DNA from: Xanthobacteraceae bacterium
GTDB taxonomy: Bacteria > Pseudomonadota > Alphaproteobacteria > Rhizobiales > Xanthobacteraceae
Assembly (NCBI GenBank): GCA_030037185.1
Contig: JASHRR010000245.1
Coordinates: forward strand, 1-6,717
Length of the DNA stretch: 6,717 nt
Direction of reading: 5' to 3'
Both the position numbers and the translations under genes were made by a program. Shown here in pieces: positions 1 to 5,642 of the stretch; the first letter of the stretch is position 1, and every line of letters starts with the position of its first letter. The notes below the pieces were generated by a model. It did not search any database. It was not told the origin of the DNA and worked only from the letters and a program-made list of their open reading frames with translations.

Positions 1-432
1 CGCACCCTTGATTGACTCTACGAAATCAATCGGGAGGCGGTAGCGCAAATCCTCTCCCCGCCTGTTCGCGCGCGCCTGCTGTCCGCGCCTCAGGAGCTCG
101 GCGAGCGCATCGTCCGCATCCATGAAATCGGCGAAGCCGGAACTGTCCGTGTAAGGATGACGGTGATCCGACGTCGCAAAATCGCGGTAGAACTGAGGCT
201 GCGGCCGCTCCGCACCCGTTGCGTCGATTTCGCCGCTGTCGAAGCGTTTGCGCTTTTCGGCGTCCCCGAGCAGATCGTAAGCGCCTGCGACCTCCTTGAA
301 CTTCTCTTCAGCCGATTTGTCACCTGGATTAAGATCCGGGTGGAGTTTCTTCGCCAGTTTGCGATATGCTTTCTGGATTTCGGCGGAAGAAGCCGTCGGG
401 GCAACACCGAGAACCTCGTACGGATTTCTCAA
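1..432 (-). CDS. DnaJ-family (CbpA-like) co-chaperone, 5' part only
   Basis: This is the N-terminal 144 residues of a J-domain protein, which would stimulate the ATPase of DnaK in the cytoplasm. The J domain covers roughly residues 3-66: it opens with NPYEVLGV, has the invariant HPD tripeptide at residues 31-33 (bases 342-334), then the helix III/IV run ending [13 protein letters not shown] linker of about 60 residues is followed by [14 protein letters not shown], which resembles the start of the substrate-binding C-terminal domain of CbpA/DnaJ proteins, where the window ends. No glycine/phenylalanine-rich stretch or zinc-finger cysteines are visible before that point, so a CbpA-like (type II) protein is more likely than DnaJ itself. 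The start is TTG at 432-430: an in-frame TAG lies at 438-436, no ATG or GTG follows early enough to keep the J domain whole, and GGAG lies six bases upstream. Confidence 0.9.
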   Translation of the reverse strand, partial: MRNPYEVLGVAPTASSAEIQKAYRKLAKKLHPDLNPGDKSAEEKFKEVAGAYDLLGDAEKRKRFDSGEIDATGAERPQPQFYRDFATSDHRHPYTDSSGFADFMDADDALAELLRRGQQARANRRGEDLRYRLPIDFVESIKGA

Positions 433-445
433 GACCTACTCCGCG
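433..445 (-). promoter_or_regulatory. Ribosome binding site fixing a TTG start
   Basis: On the minus strand, CGGAG precedes the TTG codon with a six-base gap, and an in-frame TAG (438-436) sits between them. Together these leave TTG as the only reasonable start for the J-domain gene. Confidence 0.6.
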
Positions 446-669
446 ACTGTAGTTCGCTTAAATCATGTGGGCTTAAGATCACGAAAATTGCAACCCTCAT
501 TCATCAATGGACCAACCAACCGCTCAGGCGGGCCCCGGACGAGCCCAGGTCGCACAGCCTGTCTTTGCTCAAACTTGGTCAGCCCTTTGTCGAGCTTGCT
601 CAGCGCTTCGCCCGACAGGCGGGTGCGCGGCGAACCCGTGTGTCGGCCTGGACGCGGCCTAGACTCGCG
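446..669. other. Intergenic stretch, no supported gene
   Basis: Nothing here can be supported as a gene. The open frames on both strands are high-GC chance frames or shadows of the J-domain gene. The promoter of that gene should lie at about 450-500 on the minus strand, where the sequence is relatively AT-rich and contains TTGCAA (493-488). I cannot find a convincing -10 partner. The copies of GCTTAA near 458 and 470 form only a short direct repeat. I see no tRNA-like cloverleaf. Confidence 0.5.
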
Positions 670-1010
670 ACCGTAATCATCACCTGGTTGGCAGCATTAC
701 CATCGCCAATGATAAATCCGACCAGCCGAAGGCAGGAAGGTCGCCGCCAACCGGCCGGCCGATTTCGTTGATGCATGCTGCCGCTAGCGGCGGGAACACC
801 CCGTCCGCCGCCGACGGGCGCCTCGCCGCGGGCGCACCGCCGGCCGACGATGTGTTCAAATGCGCGCTCACGCCCCTCGACATGGCGGACGACAAACCTG
901 CCATGACGGCGCAACGCCTTGCCCAGCTCAAAGAGGCCTTGCTGGAAAGCGTCCAGGAAGCCCGGTTGGCACGCCGCGCCGGCACCTTCACTCAAGGGGC
1001 CCGGCGTTCA
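670..1010 (+). pseudogene. Decayed C-terminal remnant of a DUF6351-like hydrolase
   Basis: No single frame is convincing, but reading plus-strand frames in turn gives pieces in the order I recall for the C-terminus of DUF6351 proteins (large secreted hydrolase-like proteins related to tannases). The pieces are VIITWLAAL (673-699, frame 1), ANDKSDQPKA (705-734, frame 3) and KVAANRPADFVDACC (737-781, frame 2, then TAG at 785-787). Next come RLAAGAPPADDVFKCALTPL and AMTAQRLAQLKEA (about 819-938, frame 3), and finally CWKASRKPG (940-966, frame 1). The family has a basic-Pro-Ala segment before an Asp-x-Cys, then a D-V-x-K-C-x-L-x-P motif, and ends near a C-D-W-S-K-P-G motif. At least four frame changes and a stop imply a long-dead gene rather than sequencing error. 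The family assignment is from memory. No 5' two-thirds of such a gene is present. Confidence 0.42.
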
Positions 1011-1177
1011 CCGCACTGGGCCAAGCCGATGACCGGCGCAGGGTCATTCATGCGGCGCAACCTCCCCTGGCAGGGCAGGGTGGCGAGCGTGGACACCGGC
1101 CGCCGCGCCAAGTCGTTTCCGGCTTCCCAGCAAACGGGCTTCACCCACGAGCGGCCTTGACGTAGTATTCTTGCCGC

Positions 1178-1193
1178 GTCTGCGACCGCAGAC
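1178..1193. repeat. Perfect 7-bp-arm palindrome, possible operator
   Basis: GTCTGCG and CGCAGAC are separated by AC. The element lies 66 bp before the cytochrome c start codon and where a -10 region would be expected for the TTGACG at 1157. Its two-base centre is too short for an RNA hairpin loop without opening inner pairs, so a protein-binding site is the more natural reading. Function is inferred. Confidence 0.35.
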
Positions 1194-1245
1194 ACGGGAT
1201 CGCGCGCGGCGGCAGCACCGGCCTTTGTGCAGCCGCATCATGACC

Positions 1246-1254
1246 GGGAGGGGG
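1246..1254 (+). promoter_or_regulatory. Purine-rich ribosome binding site of the cytochrome c gene
   Basis: GGGAGGGGG lies five bases ahead of the ATG at 1260. It supports that start over the GTG at 1227, which would add eleven hydrophilic residues in front of the signal peptide. Confidence 0.65.
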
Positions 1255-1259
1255 TGCCG

Positions 1260-1811
1260 ATGTTGCGAACAATGCTGCCGCCGCCGAGAGGACGCGTACT
1301 GGGCGGACTCGTCGTCGCCGCCGGGATGGCGCTGGCCGTCATGGTTGCGCTCCCCGCAAAGGTGCGCAGCGAGGATCGCGTTCCGGGCTTAACCGGCATC
1401 GACCGGTCCGACGACGTCATTGCTGCTCGCCAACTCGTTATGGACGGTATCGAATCCGAGATGATGGTGATCGAGCTTGCATTGGAGGGCAAGGCGCCGC
1501 AGCTCGAGGACCTTAAAGCGCGTGCCGACCGCATCAGCACGCTGCTCACGGCGTTCCCGCATCTCTTCCCGCCGCAGACAAAACCGGGCAAAGCGGCCGA
1601 CGGTTCGCCGATCAATACCACGGCGACGCCGGCGATTTGGCAGGATTTCGATGCCTTCTACGGCATCGCCAAGGACGCAGCGACGACGGCCTATGATGCC
1701 AGTCAGGCCGGCGCCGCCGACAAGTTCAGCGAGCAGGCAAAAAAGCTGCGCGTTGCCTGCGATGGCTGTCACGCACGATACATGAAGGTCGAGCCGCCAT
1801 CGCCGCCTTAA
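1260..1811 (+). CDS. Exported class II cytochrome c (c'/c556 family)
   Basis: This 183-residue protein is a periplasmic haem c electron carrier or gas-binding protein of the class II (four-helix bundle) family. Residues 1-12 are a short basic n-region and 13-33 a hydrophobic signal core (VLGGLVVAAGMALAVMVALPA), with cleavage probably near residue 33. The mature part begins with a helix containing AARQLVM, continues through an Ala/Leu-rich helix to LLTAFPHLFP, and ends with the single haem-binding motif CDGCH at 167-171, 12 residues from the C-terminus. A C-terminal CxxCH is typical of class II rather than class I. A Met in the first helix suggests a low-spin six-coordinate c556-type haem, as opposed to the five-coordinate haem of cytochrome c'; this is an inference. 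The gene stands alone, with upstream debris and convergent transcription from the heptose block 54 bp beyond its stop. The partner is unknown. Confidence 0.88.
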   Translation: MLRTMLPPPRGRVLGGLVVAAGMALAVMVALPAKVRSEDRVPGLTGIDRSDDVIAARQLVMDGIESEMMVIELALEGKAPQLEDLKARADRISTLLTAFPHLFPPQTKPGKAADGSPINTTATPAIWQDFDAFYGIAKDAATTAYDASQAGAADKFSEQAKKLRVACDGCHARYMKVEPPSPP

Positions 1812-1865
1812 GCCGTTGTGACTGCAGCGGTTGCGCGAAGCTAAGTGCCCGCCTCGGCGCCAGGC

Positions 1866-2669
1866 TCACAGCCCGTATCGGCGCGTGCGGCCCTGGAATG
1901 AGCGGATCGCCCGCAGGAAGTCGATCTTGCGGAACGCCGGCCAGTTCACCTCGGAAAAGTAGAACTCCGAAGTCGAGCTCTGCCAGAGCAGAAATCCCGA
2001 GAGCCGAATCTCGCCACTGGTACGGATAATGAGATCGGGATCGGGCAAATCCGGGGAATAGATATGACGCCCGACCGCCTCCGGCGTCACCAGGTCGATG
2101 ACCTCCTCCAGCGCCTTGCCCTCTTTCAACTGCTCGCGCAGGAACGATTGCACCGCGTCGGTGATCTCCTGACGCCCGCCATAGGCGGCCGCGATGGTAA
2201 GATGCATGCCGTCGTAGTCCTTGGTCGCGGCTTCGGCGGCGCGCACAGCCGCAAGCGTCGCTCCCGGCAACAGGTCGAGGCAGCCAATGGCTCTGACGCG
2301 AACACGCTGGCGATGGATTTGCGGCGCCTTGGCGAGTTCGAGCAATTTGTTTTGGATCGCCGTCAGGATGCCGGACACTTCATGCGGTTTGCGAGCAAGA
2401 TTATCGGTCGAAAGCACCCACAGCGTGACCGCGGGAATCTTGAGCTCGACGCACCAGGTGAGCAAATCATCGAGCTTGTCGGCGCCCACCGCGTAGACTT
2501 CATCAGGGTCTGTCAGTTGGTGCTGCCGGCCATGGCGTCGATTGCCGTCCAAAATGACGCCGACATGTCGCGGCACCGCCTGCGCCCCGACCTGCCGCGT
2601 CAGCCGACGCTCGTAGATTCGGTAGAGCGCCGCCAGCACGTGCGACCGCGCTCTCTGCTCATCAGCCAT
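1866..2669 (-). CDS. cis-Prenyltransferase (short-chain, Z-farnesyl diphosphate synthase-like)
   Basis: This 267-residue enzyme of the UppS/cis-prenyltransferase family adds isopentenyl diphosphate in Z configuration to an allylic diphosphate in the cytoplasm. HVGVILDGNRR (35-45) holds the diphosphate-binding Asp41. LSTDNL replaces the usual FSTENW, and RTSGEIRLSGFLLWQ (216-230) carries the conserved Arg/Ser/Glu substrate-binding residues. NWPAF and a YG-ending C-terminus complete the fold. The GHxxG of housekeeping UppS reads VYAVG here, and GNGRW reads GNRRH. These changes, the N-terminal LYRIYERRL and the SGFLLWQ run match my recollection of mycobacterial Rv1086, which makes C15 Z,E-farnesyl diphosphate. 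The product length here is therefore probably short but unproven. ATG 2669 is chosen because upstream in-frame codons overlap the end of hldD; its ribosome binding site is weak. The gene follows hldD by 52 bp on the same strand, a likely operon. Confidence 0.88.
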   Translation of the reverse strand: MADEQRARSHVLAALYRIYERRLTRQVGAQAVPRHVGVILDGNRRHGRQHQLTDPDEVYAVGADKLDDLLTWCVELKIPAVTLWVLSTDNLARKPHEVSGILTAIQNKLLELAKAPQIHRQRVRVRAIGCLDLLPGATLAAVRAAEAATKDYDGMHLTIAAAYGGRQEITDAVQSFLREQLKEGKALEEVIDLVTPEAVGRHIYSPDLPDPDLIIRTSGEIRLSGFLLWQSSTSEFYFSEVNWPAFRKIDFLRAIRSFQGRTRRYGL

Positions 2670-2721
2670 TTGACATCGAACTGCTCTGCCGGGTTCCCCT
2701 GCGGCTTGCTCTCGCTCTGGT

Positions 2722-3699
2722 CTAACGATACCGGTCCGGCCGGTCGAGGAAATCCGCGACATAGCGTCGGACCGCTGTCACCAGCGGGGTGAAGCCGGCA
2801 TTGTAGCCGGCACGGCGCAGGTTCTCCATCGAGGCTTCGGTGAAATACTGATAGTTGTCGCGGATTGCGGCCGGCATGTCGATGTATTCGATTTTCGGTG
2901 CCCGGCCAAGCGCCGCGAACATCGCCTCGATCATCTCGCGAAAACTCTGTGCTTTGCCAGTCCCTACATTAAATAATCCGTTGACCGACGGCGTGGCGAG
3001 AAGCCAATGCACAACGGCAACCACATCGTCAACGTAAATGAAATCGCGCCGCTGGTCGCCGTCCGCGATGCCAGGGCGATGGGACCTGAACAATCGCACC
3101 GGCGCGCCGGCCTTGGCGCGGTCGAACACCTTGCAGAGCACGCTCATCATATCCCCCTTGTGGTATTCGTTGGGGCCAAAGACGTTGAAAAATTTGAGCC
3201 CGACCCATTGCGGCGGCAGCGGCTGCTTTTTGTCGGCGCGGGTAAGCAGCGCGACATCAAACAGGTGCTTGCTCCAGCCGTAAAGGTTCATCGGCTTGAG
3301 CTTCGCCAGCGCCGGAAGGGCATTGTCATCGACGAAGCCCGCCTGACCATCCCCATAGGTTGCGGCCGATGAGGCGTAGATGAACGGCGTGCGCGTCAGC
3401 GTGCACCAATCGAGCAGCCGCAGCGACAGGCGGAAATTGTTTTCGATCACCTGATCGCCGTCGGTCGCCGTCGTTGACGAAATGGCGCCAAGATGGATGA
3501 CCGCATCGAGCTTGCGTCCTTCGAGCCAATCGGACAGCTCGGACGGGGCAATAAGGTCGGCGAGTTGGCGCTTCTGCAGATTGCGCCACTTGCCGTCCGA
3601 CCCCAGCCTGTCGTTGACGACGACATCGCACCCCGCCGCGTTCAGGCCGGCGACCAGGTTCGACCCGATAAATCCTGCTCCGCCGGTCACCAGCAGCAT
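2722..3699 (-). CDS. hldD: ADP-L-glycero-D-manno-heptose 6-epimerase
   Basis: HldD (RfaD) is the NADP-dependent epimerase that converts ADP-D-glycero-beta-D-manno-heptose to the L-glycero form, the last step of inner-core heptose activation. It is a cytoplasmic extended short-chain dehydrogenase. The product has 325 residues, against about 310 in E. coli. GGAGFIG at 6-12 is the Rossmann dinucleotide motif. IYASSAATYG (107-116) supplies the catalytic Ser region, and Tyr140/Lys144 form the YxxxK pair in LYGWSK. Family-specific runs are FFNVFGPNEYHKG (170-182), RRDFIYVDDV (217-226), LFNVGTG (242-248) and NYQYFTEA (282-289). The start ATG at 3699 begins directly with the first strand of the Rossmann fold; a modest AGCAGG lies about eight bases upstream. 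It is divergent from hldE across a 443-bp control region and probably co-transcribed with the cis-prenyltransferase gene. Confidence 0.95.
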   Translation of the reverse strand: MLLVTGGAGFIGSNLVAGLNAAGCDVVVNDRLGSDGKWRNLQKRQLADLIAPSELSDWLEGRKLDAVIHLGAISSTTATDGDQVIENNFRLSLRLLDWCTLTRTPFIYASSAATYGDGQAGFVDDNALPALAKLKPMNLYGWSKHLFDVALLTRADKKQPLPPQWVGLKFFNVFGPNEYHKGDMMSVLCKVFDRAKAGAPVRLFRSHRPGIADGDQRRDFIYVDDVVAVVHWLLATPSVNGLFNVGTGKAQSFREMIEAMFAALGRAPKIEYIDMPAAIRDNYQYFTEASMENLRRAGYNAGFTPLVTAVRRYVADFLDRPDRYR

Positions 3700-3775
3700 A
3701 GGGTGCCTGCTTTCCGTTAACGCGGGCGCCCCACGCCGTGGTTGTCTTAACTTGCGGGGCGAAGGCCACGAACCA

Positions 3776-3799
3776 TGTCAAAATCGACAAAAAGTCAAG
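3776..3799 (-). promoter_or_regulatory. TTGAC pair upstream of hldD
   Basis: On the minus strand this stretch carries TTGACT (3798-3793) and TTGACA (3781-3776), 17 bases apart, with TTTTTGTCG between them. It lies about 80 bp ahead of the hldD start. It could be two overlapping -35 elements or a binding site built of repeated half-sites. No -10 hexamer is clear downstream. Confidence 0.35.
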
Positions 3800-3986
3800 T
3801 TGCGGCGGCGTCGCTATGAAGCCGGCACCATGGCATAAACGGCAATATTTTCAAAATCTTAATACCACATCAAGGGTATCGGATAGAGCACGCTTTCCTC
3901 GATTAAGCGATCAGGATGGGTGGCGCTCGTTTTTCGGGATGGCCGGCACGGTCATCACCACCCGTCACACAACAACCGACCACCAT

Positions 3987-4010
3987 TAATAAAACGCCTA
4001 ATAAAACGCC
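3987..4010 (+). repeat. Perfect tandem 12-bp repeat (two units)
   Basis: TAATAAAACGCC occurs twice with no gap (3987-3998 and 3999-4010). Its AAAACGCC half recurs in variant form at 4069-4076 (AAAACACC) and 4089-4096 (AAAACGTC), each next to a TTGAC motif. The units look like iterated regulator half-sites; function is inferred. Confidence 0.7.
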
Positions 4011-4089
4011 AAGCAACTTGACACGGGCGAGGGTTGACGAAAAGTCCATTTTCGTCGCCACAATTGACAAAACACCAAGTCGCTTGACA
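4003..4089 (+). repeat. Imperfect 21-bp direct repeat, two copies 66 bp apart
   Basis: Copies lie at 4003-4023 and 4069-4089. Each begins AAAACxCCAAG and ends CTTGACA; 17 of 21 positions are identical, and the differences are at copy positions 6, 12, 13 and 14. The two copies bracket the inverted repeat at 4036-4056. Confidence 0.65.
4036..4056. repeat. Perfect inverted repeat, 8-bp arms, 5-bp centre
   Basis: GACGAAAA (4036-4043) and TTTTCGTC (4049-4056) flank GTCCA. The element lies 87-107 bp before the hldE ATG and shares its first bases with the TTGACG motif at 4034-4039. It is not followed by a T-run and sits between divergent promoters, so an operator is more plausible than a terminator. 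Confidence 0.6.
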
Positions 4090-4093
4090 AAAC
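4064..4093 (+). repeat. TTGACAAAAC direct repeat with 20-bp period
   Basis: TTGACAAAAC is present at 4064-4073 and again at 4084-4093. A 20-bp period places both copies on nearly the same face of the helix, which suits cooperative binding of a dimeric regulator upstream of hldE. Confidence 0.6.
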
Positions 4094-4113
4094 GTCAGCT
4101 GCCGGCGGCGGGC

Positions 4114-4124
4114 ATTTGTCAAAT
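4114..4124. repeat. ATTTG-T-CAAAT palindrome upstream of hldE
   Basis: This is a short perfect palindrome (five-base arms, one-base centre) ending 18 bases before the hldE start codon. It again contains the GTCAA motif. It might be an operator or a small hairpin near the translation start. It is short enough to occur by chance. Confidence 0.35.
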
Positions 4125-4142
4125 GGATTGGCAAGGGCGCCT

Positions 4143-5642
4143 ATGACGTCATTTGAGACCGTTCTCGATCAATTCGTCCGCAAGCGCGTGCTTGTGGTCG
4201 GCGATATCATGCTCGACCGGTTCGTTTACGGGCGCGTATCGCGCATATCGCCCGAGGCGCCGGCGCCGGTGATCGAGACCGCCGGGCCCGTGGACGTGAT
4301 CGGCGGCGCCGGCAACGTTGCCCGCAACGTCGTCAGTCTCGGCGCCGCCTGCGACATCGTCGCCGTGGTAGGCTGCGACGAAGCTGCACAAGCGATCCGC
4401 GGTGGTCTCAACAGCTATGCGATCGCGACGGATGGATTGGTCGAGATACCGCAGCGCGTGACCACGGTCAAAACGCGGTTCGTCGCCCATTTGCACAACA
4501 CGCACCTCTTGCGCGCGGATACCGAAGAAACGACGCCGGTCAGTGAAAACGTCGAGCAGGAGATCATCGCGGCGGCGACGAGCCGGATCGATTCCGCAGA
4601 CGCGGTCATCCTGTCTGACTATGCGAAGGGCGTGCTGACACGACACGTTATCGCGGCGGTGATCGCAGCCGCGCGGCGGGCCGGCAAGCCCGTCATTGTC
4701 GATCCCAAGGGGATAGATTACGCCCGTTATCGCGGTGCAACGGCCCTCAAGCCCAATGTCGGCGAACTCGCTCAGGCATTAGGCCGTCCGGTCGCAAATG
4801 ATGAGACGGCGGTGAGAGCGGCGGCCAAATCGCTGATCGAGCAGATTGGCTGCGAGAGCGTACTGGTCACGCGGGGCGAACGCGGGATGCTCATCGTGTC
4901 GGGCGATGGCGAAGTGACTTCGTTGGATGCGGCTGCCAGACGCGTCGTCGATGTCTCCGGCCCCGGCGATACGGTGGTCGCAAGCTTTGCCCTCGCGCTC
5001 GTCAGCGACGCCGGAATCCGCAATGCCGCGCGGCTTGCCAATGTGGCGGCCGGCGTGGTGGTTGGCAAGAAGGGGACGTCGCAGGTTACCGCAAATGAAC
5101 TGCGCGGGGAGCTGCTGTCGCGCCCGCACTTCGAATTGCGTGAGAAAATAAAGGACATGGAGGCGATCGCGGATTGCGTTGCGGCGTGGCGGCGCGAAGG
5201 GCTCACGGTCGGCTTCACCAACGGCTGCTTCGATCTCCTTCATCCGGGGCATGTGCAGCTCCTGTGCGAGGCACGTTCACGCTGCGACCGGCTGATCGTC
5301 GGCCTCAACAGCGACGCCTCGGTGAGGCGGCTCAAGGGCGCTGCCCGGCCGGTACAACCCGAAGCCGCGCGCTCGGTCGTGCTGGCGGGGCTCGCCTTCG
5401 TTGACGCAGTCGTTCTCTTTGCGCAGGACACCCCGATCGAACTCATTGGGCGCATCAGGCCGGATGTCCTGGTGAAAGGCGCCGATTACCGGATCGATCA
5501 GGTCGTCGGGCGCGAAGTCGTTGAGTCATATGGCGGCAGAATCGTGCTGGTCGACCTGCTGCCGGATTCCTCGACGACGCTCATCATCGATCGACTGAAG
5601 GCCGAGGCGGCAAATGCCTCGGGTCTCGCCGAGGTGAAATGA
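4143..5642 (+). CDS. hldE: Bifunctional D-glycero-beta-D-manno-heptose-7-P kinase / heptose-1-P adenylyltransferase
   Basis: HldE (RfaE) phosphorylates heptose-7-P at C1 and, after dephosphorylation by GmhB, adenylylates heptose-1-P to ADP-heptose for the LPS core. It is cytoplasmic; 499 residues here, 477 in E. coli. Residues 1 to about 325 are a PfkB/ribokinase domain: DIMLDRFVYGRVSRISPEAP, GGAGNVARN (54-62), SDYAKGVL, DPKG (187-190), LKPN, TRGERGM, and VSGPGDTVVA (271-280) with catalytic Asp276. The usual GAGD reads GPGD. Residues from about 355 are the nucleotidyltransferase domain: TNGCFDLLHPGH (359-370) with the HxGH signature, VGLNSD, VKGADY (444-449), and SSTTLII (476-482). ATG 4143 has AAGGG six bases upstream and aligns with the family's N-terminus; an in-frame TTG at 4116 is rejected because it lies inside a palindrome. 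The stop overlaps the next start as ATGA. Confidence 0.96.
   Translation: MTSFETVLDQFVRKRVLVVGDIMLDRFVYGRVSRISPEAPAPVIETAGPVDVIGGAGNVARNVVSLGAACDIVAVVGCDEAAQAIRGGLNSYAIATDGLVEIPQRVTTVKTRFVAHLHNTHLLRADTEETTPVSENVEQEIIAAATSRIDSADAVILSDYAKGVLTRHVIAAVIAAARRAGKPVIVDPKGIDYARYRGATALKPNVGELAQALGRPVANDETAVRAAAKSLIEQIGCESVLVTRGERGMLIVSGDGEVTSLDAAARRVVDVSGPGDTVVASFALALVSDAGIRNAARLANVAAGVVVGKKGTSQVTANELRGELLSRPHFELREKIKDMEAIADCVAAWRREGLTVGFTNGCFDLLHPGHVQLLCEARSRCDRLIVGLNSDASVRRLKGAARPVQPEAARSVVLAGLAFVDAVVLFAQDTPIELIGRIRPDVLVKGADYRIDQVVGREVVESYGGRIVLVDLLPDSSTTLIIDRLKAEAANASGLAEVK

Larger units (their letters stand above)
1011..1259. other. Upstream region of the cytochrome c gene
   Basis: No gene is supported here. 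The distal part probably holds the cytochrome c promoter. TTGACG at 1157-1162 is a good -35 match for an alphaproteobacterial sigma-70 promoter, but no good -10 lies 16-18 bases downstream. That position is occupied by the GTCTGCG/CGCAGAC palindrome. The rest is GC-rich sequence without recognisable structure. Confidence 0.35.
3700..4142. promoter_or_regulatory. Divergent hldD / hldE control region rich in TTGAC motifs
   Basis: This 443-bp region separates two divergent heptose operons and is clearly more AT-rich than the flanking genes. TTGAC occurs on the plus strand at 4018, 4034, 4064 and 4084. Its complement GTCAA occurs at 3777, 3794 and 4118. Seven copies is several-fold more than the roughly one expected by chance over both strands. 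Some could be -35 hexamers (TTGACA at 4018, 4064 and 4084; TTGACT and TTGACA on the minus strand at 3798-3793 and 3781-3776). I cannot place a clear -10 at 16-18 bp for any of them, so some may instead be regulator sites. The interval 3840-3900 is AT-rich with no gene. Short open frames in the region look spurious. Confidence 0.55.

Noticed and set aside
157..771. Long plus-strand open frame of about 204 codons
   Set aside because: Its first half is antisense to the J-domain gene and its composition follows that gene's third-position bias. It has no recognisable domain. Only its last part overlaps the probable pseudogene.
600..995. Minus-strand open frame of 131 codons across the intergenic region
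   Set aside because: It is a GC-rich shadow of the decayed plus-strand gene, with no domain and no convincing ribosome binding site.
768..1160. Plus-strand open frame starting MMHAAASGG
   Set aside because: Only its middle resembles a protein family, and the flanking family pieces lie in other frames. It is treated as part of the pseudogene rather than as an intact small gene.
1227..1259. Upstream GTG start for the cytochrome c
   Set aside because: It would place eleven hydrophilic residues before the signal peptide, and the strong purine-rich site fits the ATG at 1260.
1851..1865. Possible terminator hairpin GCCTCGGCGCCAGGC between convergent genes
   Set aside because: The stem is short and imperfect and no T-run follows on either strand. 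Termination there is likely but not shown.
2064..2792. 242-codon plus-strand frame opposite the cis-prenyltransferase gene
   Set aside because: It is an antisense shadow: the minus-strand frame carries all family motifs, while this one carries none.
3862..3879. ATACC/GGTAT inverted repeat with an eight-base gap
   Set aside because: Five-base arms are within chance expectation for a region this size, and the element has no clear relation to either start codon.
3738..4146. Two short plus-strand frames in the hldD-hldE gap (3738-3989, 3916-4146)
   Set aside because: There is no domain and no ribosome binding site, and the peptides mainly reflect the repeats (runs of Lys-Thr-Pro). The sequence looks regulatory.
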